This document shows positions 48,083 to 58,110 of a DNA stretch of 64,000 nucleotides, piece by piece. Under the pieces are notes generated by a model. That model had not been told where the DNA came from and did not search any database. It saw only the letters and a list, made by a program, of their open reading frames with translations. The position numbers and the translations under genes were made by a program. The stretch covers positions 243,109,741 to 243,173,740 of the forward strand of contig CM041465.1 of NCBI GenBank assembly GCA_023213395.1, given 5' to 3'. Each line of letters begins with the position of its first letter. Position 1 is the first letter of the stretch. This DNA is from Cycas panzhihuaensis. Its lineage: Eukaryota > Cycadophyta.

Positions 48083-48552
48083 CTGTTCACACCAAAAAAT
48101 AACTCAAGTCAGTCTCATGTTAGTCACTGTCACCCCTCTCTCTCTCTGCCTGAGATTTGGGACTCTTTTGCCCCTCATGTCTATTTTACGCCAGAGTCAC
48201 GCCAAACTTAGCGGTACCGCTAAGTTTGGCATGGGTCCCACGACGATCGTGGGACCCGCGGTAATGATCATGACACCGCAATCATTACCACGGTACGAAT
48301 GGTGATCCCCCAAAAGGGGGGATTTCAGCCCCGAAAAACCCAAATTTTTTTCTGGTGGACCCCGTGGGGCCCACCGGGACCAGGGCTCCCTAATGCCCAG
48401 GTCCCCGCCTCTTTCTGGGTCCGATTCGGATCCCGAGAGGCCTTCCGTTGCCCATAAGGGGCACTAAAACTATACAGAAATCATGTAAAAACCTTAAAAA
48501 ACCAACAAACTTTGAACTTCGAGATAGGCTGGGTTTAGTGATATCCACTTAC
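48083..48552 (-). other. Intron 1 of the antisense gene (D), 470 nt
   Basis: Donor CTA|GTAAGTGG and acceptor GGTGTGAACAG|GCT after a T-rich tract, phase 0. In C the same place holds a 465-nt intron. It contains stops in all frames and an inverted repeat of about 14 bp around 48205-48235 (AACTTAGCGGTACCGCTAAGTT). Confidence 0.75.
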
Positions 48553-48576
48553 TAGATCTGGTCTCGCTACTGCCAT
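48553..48576 (-). other. Exon 1 coding part of the antisense gene (D)
   Basis: ATG plus seven codons, M-A-V-A-R-P-D-L. C has the same length and ends P-D-L too. Upstream ATG at 48846 lies before the TATA box, so I do not use it. Confidence 0.65.
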
Positions 48577-48736
48577 ATCGTCTGTTCGGTCGTGCTGGCT
48601 CTCTCCGCCCTCTGATCTGACGGTCCGATCTCCCTTTGCGTACCTCCAAAGTTGGGCGGCGCTCCACTGTGTAAGGGAATGGCTCTGGTTTCGTACGAGA
48701 GCCGGTGAAAATGAATCAATTTTCCCTTTAATTTCC

Positions 48737-48743
48737 TTATATA
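48737..48743 (-). promoter_or_regulatory. TATA box of the antisense gene (D)
   Basis: CCTATATAAGG on the minus strand, about 160 bp before the ATG. C has TTATATAA in the same place and the same flanking GGGGCCCC / GGAAA sequence. Transcription would start near 48710. Confidence 0.65.
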
Positions 48744-48745
48744 GG

Positions 48746-49262
48746 CGGGGGCCCCAACGGGTATTTTCCTCTGTTTTTGGTCTCGCGTCAGTCGTTGGGA
48801 CCGTCTCGTTATCCTGATTACCTTTGCCTTCTGGCCCTGTCGTCAATTGCGCTGTATTGATGCCCTTTTTGCCCTCCTTTGCAAGGGCATTTATGGTGCC
48901 TCATTATCGCGCTTTTGCTAGGGCCCTTCTCCATCATTTTGCACGCTACTCCCATGCCTGCCCGAGTTTATACTCGTTTGGCTCGTTTCGTCACCCTGGA
49001 CTCGTTTCCGCGGCCCTTTCTCACTCTTAGGGTCCCCAAAGGGAATGCTCCCCCCACTTGGGGGCATGTTTCGCTTTTTAAAGTGACCTTTTGGTGCCCC
49101 AGGAGGCCGTTTCGTCCAACCACCTTCTGTCGGTGATCGGATTGCTTGCTCTCACCCTGGGTAACCTCATTGCTAGGTCCTCCTACCCTTCATGGCCATC
49201 TTTTGCTTGCTTTTTGAGTGTTGCTTTCATCACCCATTGACTGCCTGGATTTTATGTCACCT
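48746..49262. other. Intergenic region between the antisense promoter and second RNase H (D)
   Basis: The antisense gene goes left and RNase H goes right from here. It contains the perfect inverted repeat CGAGT-TTAT-ACTCG at 48963-48976 within a block well kept in C. No gene is seen. Confidence 0.5.
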
Positions 49263-49685
49263 ATGTCCGTCTACATTTTTATCGACGACGGAAGCCGTGG
49301 TAATCCTGGACCCTCTGCCGCTGCTTGGATTCTCCGCAGCCCTTCTTGACACGATCTCCTCCGCTCTGGGATCTTCCTCCCAGAGGCTACCAACAACGAA
49401 GCTGAATATACAGCTGTTATTAAAGCCCTTACCGATGCTCTTCGTTTCTATCGCGGATCTATCGTCTTGCTTTGTTACTCTCAAGTTGTGGTGCCTCATC
49501 TCACCCAGGTTTACTAGGTGCGATGCTCTCACTTGAGGACTCTTGCTTCCGCTGTTAGATCTCCCCTAGCTCGCTTTTCTTCCGTTGATATCCAGCATAT
49601 CCCTCGGGCCCTCAATACTGAGGCAGATAGTCTCGTTCGCCTCATCCTTGAGTGCCACCTTCCTCTCCTTATTGACCATCCCTGA
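49263..49685 (+). pseudogene. Element D second (archaeal-type) RNase H
   Basis: 141 codons from ATG 49263 to TGA 49683, one frame with a few in-frame stops (TGA near 49347, TAG near 49515). RNase HI motifs in order: I-F-I-D-D-G-S-R-G-N-P-G-P (Asp 8/9), A-T-N-N-E-A-E-Y-T-A-V-I (Glu 46/48), L-L-C-Y-S-Q-V-V-V (Tyr 72 where E has Asp), I-P-R-A-L-N-T-E-A-D-S-L-V (Asp 122). It would remove RNA from RNA-DNA hybrids and trim the plus-strand primer. Tat elements usually carry it next to the polymerase RNase H; here it stands alone 400 bp before the polypurine tract, so how it is translated is unclear. Confidence 0.82.
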
Positions 49686-50087
49686 GGCTTATCTGGCCCC
49701 CCTGTCGCCCAAGCCCCAGGTCATCTCACACTTTGCTTTGCGATCTGTTCGTACCTCTGAAACTTGGCTACTGATGAGGTAAAACTATGGTGCCCATTCT
49801 TTGTTTACTCTTTACTTGATTATGCATGCTCTCCTTTGCATCCTTTGTGGTGGGGGCAGCCCCCTCACCTGTCTCATTCTTCCAGTCGGTTCCTAGGTGG
49901 CTCATAGGCAGCCCCTATGTTGTCTCCACCACCGCTTTCGTATCCACGCGTTCCACCATGACACTCGTCGGCACCCTTACCTACTGTTATGATCTTGATT
50001 GATATATCTATATACACATGCGCTACTGACAGCTGTGTTGCCAGCATTCGCCATCGCACCAGGCTTCTGAGTAGCGAGGCTTTGCTG
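49686..50087 (+). other. Tail between second RNase H and polypurine tract, element D
   Basis: No gene is seen. Inverted repeat CATAGG-N5-CCTATG at 49903-49919, and the conserved GCCAGCATTCGCCATC block at 50040. Confidence 0.55.
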
Positions 50088-50099
50088 CTAAGGGGGTAG
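50088..50099 (+). other. Polypurine tract of element D
   Basis: CTAAGGGGGTAG directly before the 3' LTR. Confidence 0.85.
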
Positions 50100-52656
50100 T
50101 GTTTCCCAGCTTTCAGGAATGGATACGGAATCACTGACTCAGGTAAGTGCAGGTATGTTTCTCGCATTGTCATCGCTTTCATTTGGTGAGTGTTTGCTTG
50201 CATGTCTGCCTGTGTGTGGCTTTGTAGGCAGCTTTGTCATCGCCTACACTTACTTTAGCCTATGACGACTATAGCAGGGGCACACTCCCAGCGAGTGTGG
50301 CACCCTGGTGGCTGCTTCACTTCCCGCATCTGCCCTCCTCACCTTAAGATCCACTAGGTTTGTGCCACCTCCGCCTGCGTAATGACCCGTCATCGTTTGG
50401 TCAACTTGCCACCCTGGTTGAGCCCTATTTTTGCTCCTTTGGACCCGTTTGTTGGCTTGTTTGCCCTCGGGTAGGTGTTCTAGCCTCCTATTAGCCCTTT
50501 TGGTCATCTGCCCCCAGCCTATTTTTGCCTCTGGGTGTCTGGCCGCAGATCACGGAATATCCGCGACCACGTAATTTACTACAGACGATCTCTGTGTTAT
50601 TTTTAAAAATCCGCTGTGGCAATTTCGCATTTATTGCGAAACTGCCACATGGATCGTGACTTAATTCTCTCCCAGTCGTGCCCTAATCACTCACTTTAGG
50701 GTTTGGTCTGAGTACTTAAGCCATTTTTTACTCATTTTTTAGAATTCTTTACTCACTTTTGGATTGCTCTTCAAGGGAACAACATTCTGCTCTGCTCTTC
50801 CCTATTGTTTTGCTGCCATCGCTGGACCTATGTCCCTCCTACAACACCCTGCTCTTCTTTGGTGTGGCTAGGACATTCTCCCAGCCCCTCGTGCACCTTG
50901 GAGAGGGCTCCTTGGAGTGGTTCCAATAGATCTTTACCCAGGCAGGGCCCAAGTGCTTCAAGTGCAGGTGTTTCCCTCCCAACCTCCTTAACAGGGTTCC
51001 AAACCTGCTGTGCTTCAGATCTGGGCTGATTTCTCAGTCCCTCTTCGCTGCTCTTTGGCTGAGGCAAGCCCCTTGCCTCCCTCACTTAGGTATTTCTTGT
51101 TTTACATTGATTTTCTTGTGGTATTTATGCTCCATCTCGCCTACTCCTTGCTTGTCCTTGTGAGTTTCGTTCTTCTCCTTTTAGTGGGTTGTTTTGCCAC
51201 TATCTTTGTGCCTCTTGCCTACGTTTGCTGTTCAAGGCAGCGACGTTGAGGGTTGGCATAGGCTTTGGGAAGGAGCTGGGTGGATTTCGCACCACCTTCC
51301 ATGCTCCCTAAGCGGCTTTAAGCCCTCCAAAGCCTCCCTCTGACCCCATGCTGCCCTTGGCATGCAAGCAAGGGTTTGTAGGTCCTCTTTTGGCCGCTAA
51401 AACTAGTCTTTGTCACACAAGTTACTGATCTTGATTTGAGGCCCTCTATTCAGGTTTGGGCAACACTCATAAGTCCCAACCACCAATCTTTACCCAACTT
51501 TCTTCCCGGCTGCCCGGCTTGCTCCTCATAGCATCCCGGTTCGCCGTAGGTTTTCCTTGGCCCTTCTTTGCCTCCTTGTTGCCATTTCTAGCCCTTACTC
51601 TTGGCCTTGCCCTCACTGCCTTGTGGCTCTTGGGGGGAGGTTAGGGTACCATTTGCGGGAGGTGGGCCACTCCGAGGCTTGCCGATCATTTACTTTCTCT
51701 TTGGTTACTCTCCTTTGTGTACTTTCATGGTTGGATTGATACTAACACGTGTATTTAGATTCACATTTATACTATTTAGACATATATTGCTAGGGTCTTG
51801 TATTGCACGTTAGTGTCCTTCCTCTGGGAAGGGAGAGGTTGCCATTACTTGCAGGTACTTGGGGAGCATGGAGGATATTGTTCATTAGCTCCGTTGCTGG
51901 TAAGTGCCCTCATATACATCGTACTTTTGCGCTTCTTTATTTGTTAGCATTTACTTCCTTTCTTTCCTTGGCATCACATTTGGTTTTTTATGGGGAAGGT
52001 AAGGAAGCCCCCTTTCAATCCGCCGCAATATCTCGCATCCAACGCGCTGCGTGGAGTAGCTTGGTGCCCCTCGAGGAGGCCTTCTTCATGCACGCCCTCG
52101 GTCCAGGTGCACGTCTTACTCCACGTTGCTATCCCCTTTTCCTTTTGATTTCTCCTTTAGTAATTAGTGCATTGGAAAATAAAAGAAAAATTTGGTCTTG
52201 TATTTGGTTACATTTCATTTATTTGTTCTGTTACTTACACCTTTATCACCCATAGGAAAGGTTATAGGAACCCCCCTTCTCGATCTTTCCTCTCCTCTTC
52301 TTAGCCACACAGGTCTCTAGCCTCCCATGCTGCTTGTGTATCTGGCTAGCTTATTTAGGCACACCCTTGCTCTATCTTCCTTGGATCTTCTCCTTCTCCT
52401 TCCAGCCATCCAAGGGTGGGAGGATCCAGTCCCTAGGTCAACCCAGGTTTGCCCTACGTATCTTCACCCTTTGTTCAAAGTGGTGGAGGATCACCCGATA
52501 GTAGCTATACTCCATTGCAGATCTTGAACTCGCGCTCCGGCGCACAGGGCACTCTGCGTGGTAATTACTTTCCTCATAGGTCTCACCTTCAGCTATTTCA
52601 CTACCCACTCTCGCCACACCTATTAGTTAGGTAGCTATCCCGTAGACGCGCATCCA
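50100..52656 (+). repeat. 3' LTR of element D (2557 bp)
   Basis: Very similar over its full length to 25034-27607, with mostly transition differences. Ends GCATCCA, followed by GCCAC. Confidence 0.94.
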
Positions 52657-52661
52657 GCCAC
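52657..52661. repeat. Target site duplication of D, right copy
   Basis: GCCAC; the leader of C resumes after it. Confidence 0.92.
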
Positions 52662-52717
52662 CTTTGTTAGAAGACCCTTTATATCACCTACTTCCATCAT
52701 CAAAATCTGATTCAACC

Positions 52718-54960
52718 ATGGAGGGATATCCTTCTGAATAGGTGTATCACGCCTTTGCCTCGGGAACTCATAAGTTCCCTGTGTCTATTCCGGGATCCAC
52801 CTAAGAGGGTGACGATCCTATCTACTGCTCAGGTGACCAACATCACCCCCTTGACATCCATCCTTCTACCCATATGGAAGAAGACCCGTCTTGTCTTGAG
52901 GTTCACCATTCGATTGGTGATTCTTATGAGAAGTACCTTGAGGGGTCTACATCATTCGAGGTCCCATCCACCTCTTATGGTCACGTAGATACCCCTCCTG
53001 TTGATGTGGTTAAAGCTATTAGTGAGTGCTTTCGAGTGGCTCATCTTCAATCGCATCCTAGGTGGTTTGAAGATGTTCTACATGGTGGAACATCCTCTTT
53101 ACCCACTCCTTTGCCACCTTCTTCATCCACACCTACCCCTCCTACTACCAGTAACCCTTTCATTCCTACGCATTCGTCTTGCTCCTTTCCTACACCTATC
53201 GTGGGGGTGAATGTTGCACCTTCCATTCCTCGTCATAGTCCTAGTTCTTCAAGACCTTCTTATGGTATGTCTCTCTCCCAGCTTGGGGTTAGCATACCTT
53301 TCCCTAGCTAGGCTAATGTTCCATCCCCTAATGTGGTGCATGCATTCCCTAGTAGGCCTACGAGTCCTACTAACTCTTCAGCCACTAGTCATATGGGACT
53401 TGCTCCTACATATTACCAAAACCAACCTATTGGTCCTTCCTTTTACATACCACCAGGTTATACTTCTCAACCTTAGGGGCAGGGTAAAGGGAACCAACTC
53501 CTAGCTTATAGGGTGGACCTGCTACACCCATATAGGATAACACCACCTACAGGTGACCCATATGGGTAAAACCCAGTTCTACACCCTCCTTTTCTACCAT
53601 CTAGCATGGCCTCTCACGTTGCATCTTTGCAAGGGAACCTAGCTTCCTTTCAAAGTGCTTATTCTCAAGCCCCTTTTCAATAAGAGGTGCTTCCCCAAGG
53701 AGGGATGGGTTTACCACCCCCATTCATTCCTTGCTTATTACCGTTTGTCAGTCCTACGGTCCATGTAAGGGCGTGTCCCTTTATAGACTATCGATCGACG
53801 CCATTATTCGTTGAGGTGCTGAGGACCAACTTACTATCTCACCCTCCCGAAGTTCCTAAATTTGACCGGACTTCCTTGCAAGACCCAACCCAACACATGC
53901 GTAGTTTTTCTATGGCATGCATAGATTACTGGGCTTACGACCACATATTGATGAATCTATTTCCATGATCTTTGTAAGGTGACGCCCTTAAGTGGTTTTA
54001 TCACCTCCCTACCCACTCTATCTTTTCATTCCAACAATTGGTGGATGAGTTCATCAACTACTTTGATGTATCTCGTCCTTTTGAAAGTAGAATGAAATCT
54101 CTCCTTTTACTCAAATAAGGTCATGACAAAATGAATTGTGACTTTGTGTGATGATTCCATGACCTTCTTCACTCCACTAAGGCCACGTTGCCCGAGGAAT
54201 TGAAGAGGGACCTTTTCTTTAATACACTTTGCCCTAAAGTACATGTGGAAGTCCTTAAAATGGGGGTGACCACATGTGACTCTGCGATTGCAAAGTGCTT
54301 AGCATTAGAGGCTATTAAGATCCAAGCCAGACTCAAGAGGCCTCTCAAGCCCTCACAACGCTGTGAGGTACCTCCCTCAACCAAGGAAAGTAAACCATCA
54401 CAACCCTCCATGTCTACTTCTCACCTAACTGAGAAGACTTTAGACCCCCTTACTTCTGCCATACGTTCATTCGAACGTACGAGGAAGGAACTCAAACTAC
54501 AAGCTCCTTCATCACTAACTTCTAATAAAGAAATTCAATAGGCCTCTCAAGCTGCTCCTCCTGTGGGGGGTAATACCTAGCCTTCTCAAGCAAGGAAAGT
54601 AGATCCTTTACTCGAGAAGAAGTGGTGTTCCATCCATGGGGAGTTCTTCCATGATGACTCGCATTGTCAGGTGCAACATCCTCGTGATGCCCCACAATAT
54701 GATTCGTCTCCCAGGTAGGCCTCGAGGCCCAATCTCGATCAACCCATCTATAAGGATCTGTTCCCCAAATATGGGGAGTATGATCGTAATGCTTAACAAA
54801 GGAACAACCAAAAATGGGGTCGATCCCCTAATTATCACCCTTTATATAGTAGAGGGAAGGATGCGTGAGATTCAACATCCTCCTTGCGTTCCCCTGACTG
54901 CCATGCTTCTTCACCTTCACGATCCTGCAACAAGGGAAAGAAGGTAATTCAGATGTTTGA
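52718..54960 (+). pseudogene. Element C gag
   Basis: ATG at 52718 (M-E-G-Y-P-S-E, then a stop). Pieces at 52874-53311, 53687-53968 and 54188-54541 are all in the same frame. The Pro/Ser region comes first, then the Gag core (F-D-R-T-S-L-Q-D-P, F-S-M-A-C-I-D-Y-W-A-Y-D-H). The part with G-D-A-L-K-W-F-Y is interrupted by TGA and TAA codons. The zinc knuckle at 54616-54670 reads C-S-I-H-G-E-F-F-H-D-D-S-H-C. Stops shared with D: the TAA at 52802 and the TAA near 53681. These shared stops may be ancestral. Confidence 0.85.
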
Positions 54961-56540
54961 GGTCACTCCCTTACATACCCTAACTTGGTCTCAAGATGCA
55001 AAAGAGGCAGTTGGCACCTCTACATCTACATCACATCTTGATCCTCCTCTAGAAGCTATTCCTCTAGAGATTCCTTCGCTTTCTAAGAATGTTTCCGTCT
55101 GCCCTGGTCACTTTGACTTTAGGAGAGCCCTTACCCAACCCACAGGGAAGGGTAAGCCATTTTCTATAGTTCAAGAGCTTCATACCATGGCTGCCAGGAT
55201 GTCCATCATGGATGTCTTGAAAAGCTATCCAGAGAAATCAATGCTCCTCCTAGAAGCTTTAAGGTTGAATGACGTACCTGTTCACACTTTGGGCATTGCC
55301 CAAAGCCGTGAACTCGTCATCTCCTTTGATCCTAAAGATGTTCCCCCAGTTAGTGAAAGGGAGCACCACTGGAACTTCCCTTTCACCATCACCATAGACA
55401 CACCTAATTGTACCTTGCAGAGGACCGTCATTGACAATGGTTCTTCCGTTAATGCTATGCCCTTGCATGTCATGCAAGAACTCGGCATTTCTACTTTGGA
55501 ACCTGTTCTATGGTGATGTTAAGGCTATGATGGTAGCGAGAAGACTCCTTTGAGATCTGTCTCTATACCTCTCACACTCAAGGATAAGACTATCCTCGCT
55601 GACATCGTTGTCCTTGATGTGGACATTGATTACAACCTCCTCTTAGGTCAACCATGGCTTGACCAAATGGGAGCTGTGTGTTCCACCCATTGGAGGCAAC
55701 TCAAGTTTGTCTATAATGGGAAAATGAAATTTGTCTCCCACAAGCAACCACCTATGAAACAAATTAGACCATCCACTCAAGTGAGTCATGGCTAGTCGAA
55801 GGGGAGTAAAGGCCCTTCTACTCATACCTTAACTTACTCCATTGGCATACCCAATCCATCTCACATCAAAGAAGACCCTGCATCTTCTTCTCCTAGTCTC
55901 ACGTGCTTCGCTTCTATTGGTGTTGGGAGCTACAGGTACCTTACCTCATTCAGTGATGATGAGTCTCACAATGAGGATGAGGATTGTATTCATTTTGTTT
56001 CTTTCCTCTACACTAGTAGGATGCACCTATCTCATTCTAGATCCCCACCTAGAACCTCTTTCATCGGTGAGACTAGTCACTCCTCTATGTTACATGTCAT
56101 CACTCACATTGACTTATCTGCAATTGGTTCTTCCTCTTCATCACCCCCCGCAGGTGATGGCTTCGAGGAACTCCCTTTTGCTCCTTCTGAGGAGCCCCTT
56201 TGAGACTCTCTCCTAGAGTCTCCTGAGGAAGATAGGCAACCCAACGACTATCATGGTCTTGTTATCCCCAATTCCTCTAGCACTTCATCTATTTAGAGTA
56301 AGGTCATCCATGGGATGGATTACTTCGAAGACAATGAAGCCTTGCTTGAGCACTTAGTGGGCTCTACACCGAACTTTCCTTCTAGTCACCATAGGCTTGG
56401 CCACCAAAAGATTCTAGCGATTGAGTCCACACTTACTGACCCAATCCTGTCCCCTATTCCATCCCTTCCTGTTGACCTTGCCCCCCTCCATTTTGAGGAG
56501 GGGAATGCCATGTGAATGGGAGTAACCCAGGACATCATCT
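54961..56540 (+). pseudogene. Element C protease and acidic linker
   Basis: In frame with gag. An ORF of 210 codons (54884-55516) carries T-V-I-D-N-G-S-S-V-N-A-M-P with the catalytic Asp at 55433 (residue 906 of the polyprotein). A TGA at 55514 replaces a Trp codon. D-I-D-Y-N-L-L-L-G-Q-P-W-L-D follows. The linker has F-S-D-D-E-S-H-N-E-D-E-D and M-D-Y-F-E-D-N-E-A-L-L-E-H (56315). Confidence 0.82.
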
Positions 56541-58110
56541 TGGCCCCCAATAAGATCATTAAGGTCAGGATGGAATGCTCTCCTAATAAGGTAAGGGAGT
56601 ACTCCCTTTTGTTCTAGGAGTTTCAGGATGTTTTTATGTGGGATTATTCTGACATGAAGGGAATTGACCCCTCCATTGTTACTCATAATCTCACCACCAT
56701 TCTTGGCACCCGTCCCATGTGCCAGAAGCAGCGTCCTCTCTACCCTAAGCTCTCAGCTGCCATTAAGATGGAAGTCGAGAAGCTATTGGATGCTAGACTT
56801 ATTACCTCCATCGATTATCCTAAATAGGTATCCAACATCGTCCTCATTGCTAAGAAGAATAGGTCTATCCAGATATGTGTTGATTTTCGCGATATTAATA
56901 ATGCATATCGTAAAGATAACTTCCCACTCCCCTTTATTGATCAAATCATCGATCGAACTGCTAGATTCGAAGTTATATCCTTGATGGATGGCTTCTCTGG
57001 CTACAACGAGATCTAGATATCTCCTAAAGACCACCACAAGATGACCTTCAACACCCCATGGGGTACCTTTGCCTATAGGGCAATGGCCTTCGGTCTTAAA
57101 AATGTAGGAGCCACATACCAGAGGGCTATGTATTTTATTTTCCATGACCTCATCAACAACACGTTGGAGGTCTTTATGGATGACATGATGGGTCTCTCAC
57201 ATACTAGAGGCCATCATCCCTCTTACTTGTAGGCCATCTTCATGCGATGATGCAAGTATCATGTTAGTCTTAACCTGCTTAAATACGTTTGTTGCTATCA
57301 CCTCTGGCAAACTCCTAGGTTTCCTTGTATCAAAGTAAGGAATCCAAATCGATCAGACAAAGTCAAGGCAATCCTTAACATGCTGCCTCCTAGAACCCAA
57401 TGACAGATCAAGTCATTTCTAGGTAGGCTTAGTTTCCTTAGGCATTTTTTGGTAGACTTTTCTATAAATAGTAAACCCCTCATAAACCTATTGAAGAAGG
57501 GAGCCCCCTTTGTTTGGTCTGGCAAGACCCAATAAGCTTTTGAAGGGCTTAAGGAAGCTCTCACTTCTGCCCCTACATTGGTGCCCCCTAGCTTTGATAG
57601 GCCCTTCATCTTTTATACCTTAGCCACTAATGAATCCCTAGGCACTATGCTAGCCCAGGAGGATGACTTAGGGGTCAAGAGAGAGATCTATTTCATCAGT
57701 CGCACTCTCGTGGCTGCTGAACTTAACTAGTCTCCAGTCGAGAAGGAATACCTCTCCTTAGTCCATGCGACCAAAAAGTTTAGACATTACTTGCTTGGTA
57801 ATACCACCAAGGTGATCGTCTAGTCTTATCCCTTACAATATTTACTTACTCATTTAGATTTGATAGGTAGGGTAGGCCGTTGGACTGTCCCGCTTCAAGA
57901 GTTCAACCTTCAAATCATTAACAGGAAGTCAAAAAAGGGGATGATAGTGGTAGAGCAACTAGTTAATACCCCTATTCCCAGCACGTGTGACGTTCCTATT
58001 GATGACTCTCTCCCTGATGAGTCTATCCTGACAATCCAGGGTACCTCTCCTCATCCGCTCACTGATAACGAGTGGTATGGTGACATTGTGTGGTATCTCA
58101 CTCAGTAGGA
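56541..58110 (+). pseudogene. Element C reverse transcriptase and first RNase H
   Basis: Same frame as gag except for a local shift at about 57240-57400. The reverse transcriptase motifs are V-D-F-R-D-I-N-N-A, S-L-M-D-G-F-S-G-Y-N, A-F-G-L-K-N-V-G-A-T-Y-Q-R and F-M-D-D-M-M-G-L at 57173. RNase H has N-E-S-L-G-T-M-L-A-Q-E, V-E-K-E-Y-L-S-L-V and F-N-L-Q-I-I-N-R-K-S-K-K-G. Several TAG codons stand where D has CAG or TGG. Confidence 0.85.

Larger units (their letters stand above)
35135..48720 (-). pseudogene. Element D antisense gene: plant mobile domain + coiled coil, three exons, split by E
   Basis: Gene on the strand opposite to gag-pol, between integrase and the second RNase H. A TATA box at 48743-48737 is followed by a leader and ATG at 48576. 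Exon 1 codes for eight residues (M-A-V-A-R-P-D-L), intron 1 is 470 nt, exon 2 starts at 48082, intron 2 is 101 nt and exon 3 is 35695-35135. Exon 2 has the PMD hallmark: C-G-L-Y-K-A-L, V-F-H-L-P-Q-V-G-D-M-T-V-M-P-R-D-I and R-I-L-G-V-P-A-I-G-R-P-V, then M-D-W-A-A-L-I-V-A-N-L. An acidic tail follows. Exon 3 is a coiled coil with a basic end. Host PMD proteins (MAIN/MAIL) act in transposon silencing, so interference with silencing is possible but is only my inference. A TAG near 47350 (Gln codon in B) and others break it. Confidence 0.78.
25034..52656 (+). mobile_element. Element D: complete Ty3/gypsy retrotransposon, carrying nested element E
   Basis: Two LTRs (2574 and 2557 bp, nearly identical, differing mostly by C/T and G/A changes) and a GCCAC duplication on each side prove one insertion into the leader of C. 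Without E it is about 16.5 kb. It has all modules: gag, protease, reverse transcriptase, RNase H, integrase, conserved inverted repeat, antisense PMD gene with promoter and two introns, and second RNase H. Frame changes near 31600 and 33750 and several stops make it inactive, but it is the best reference copy in the window. Confidence 0.95.

Noticed and set aside
48576-48846. Longer N-terminus (ATG at 48846) for the antisense protein in D
   Set aside because: It lies upstream of the TATA box and the frame is not open in C.
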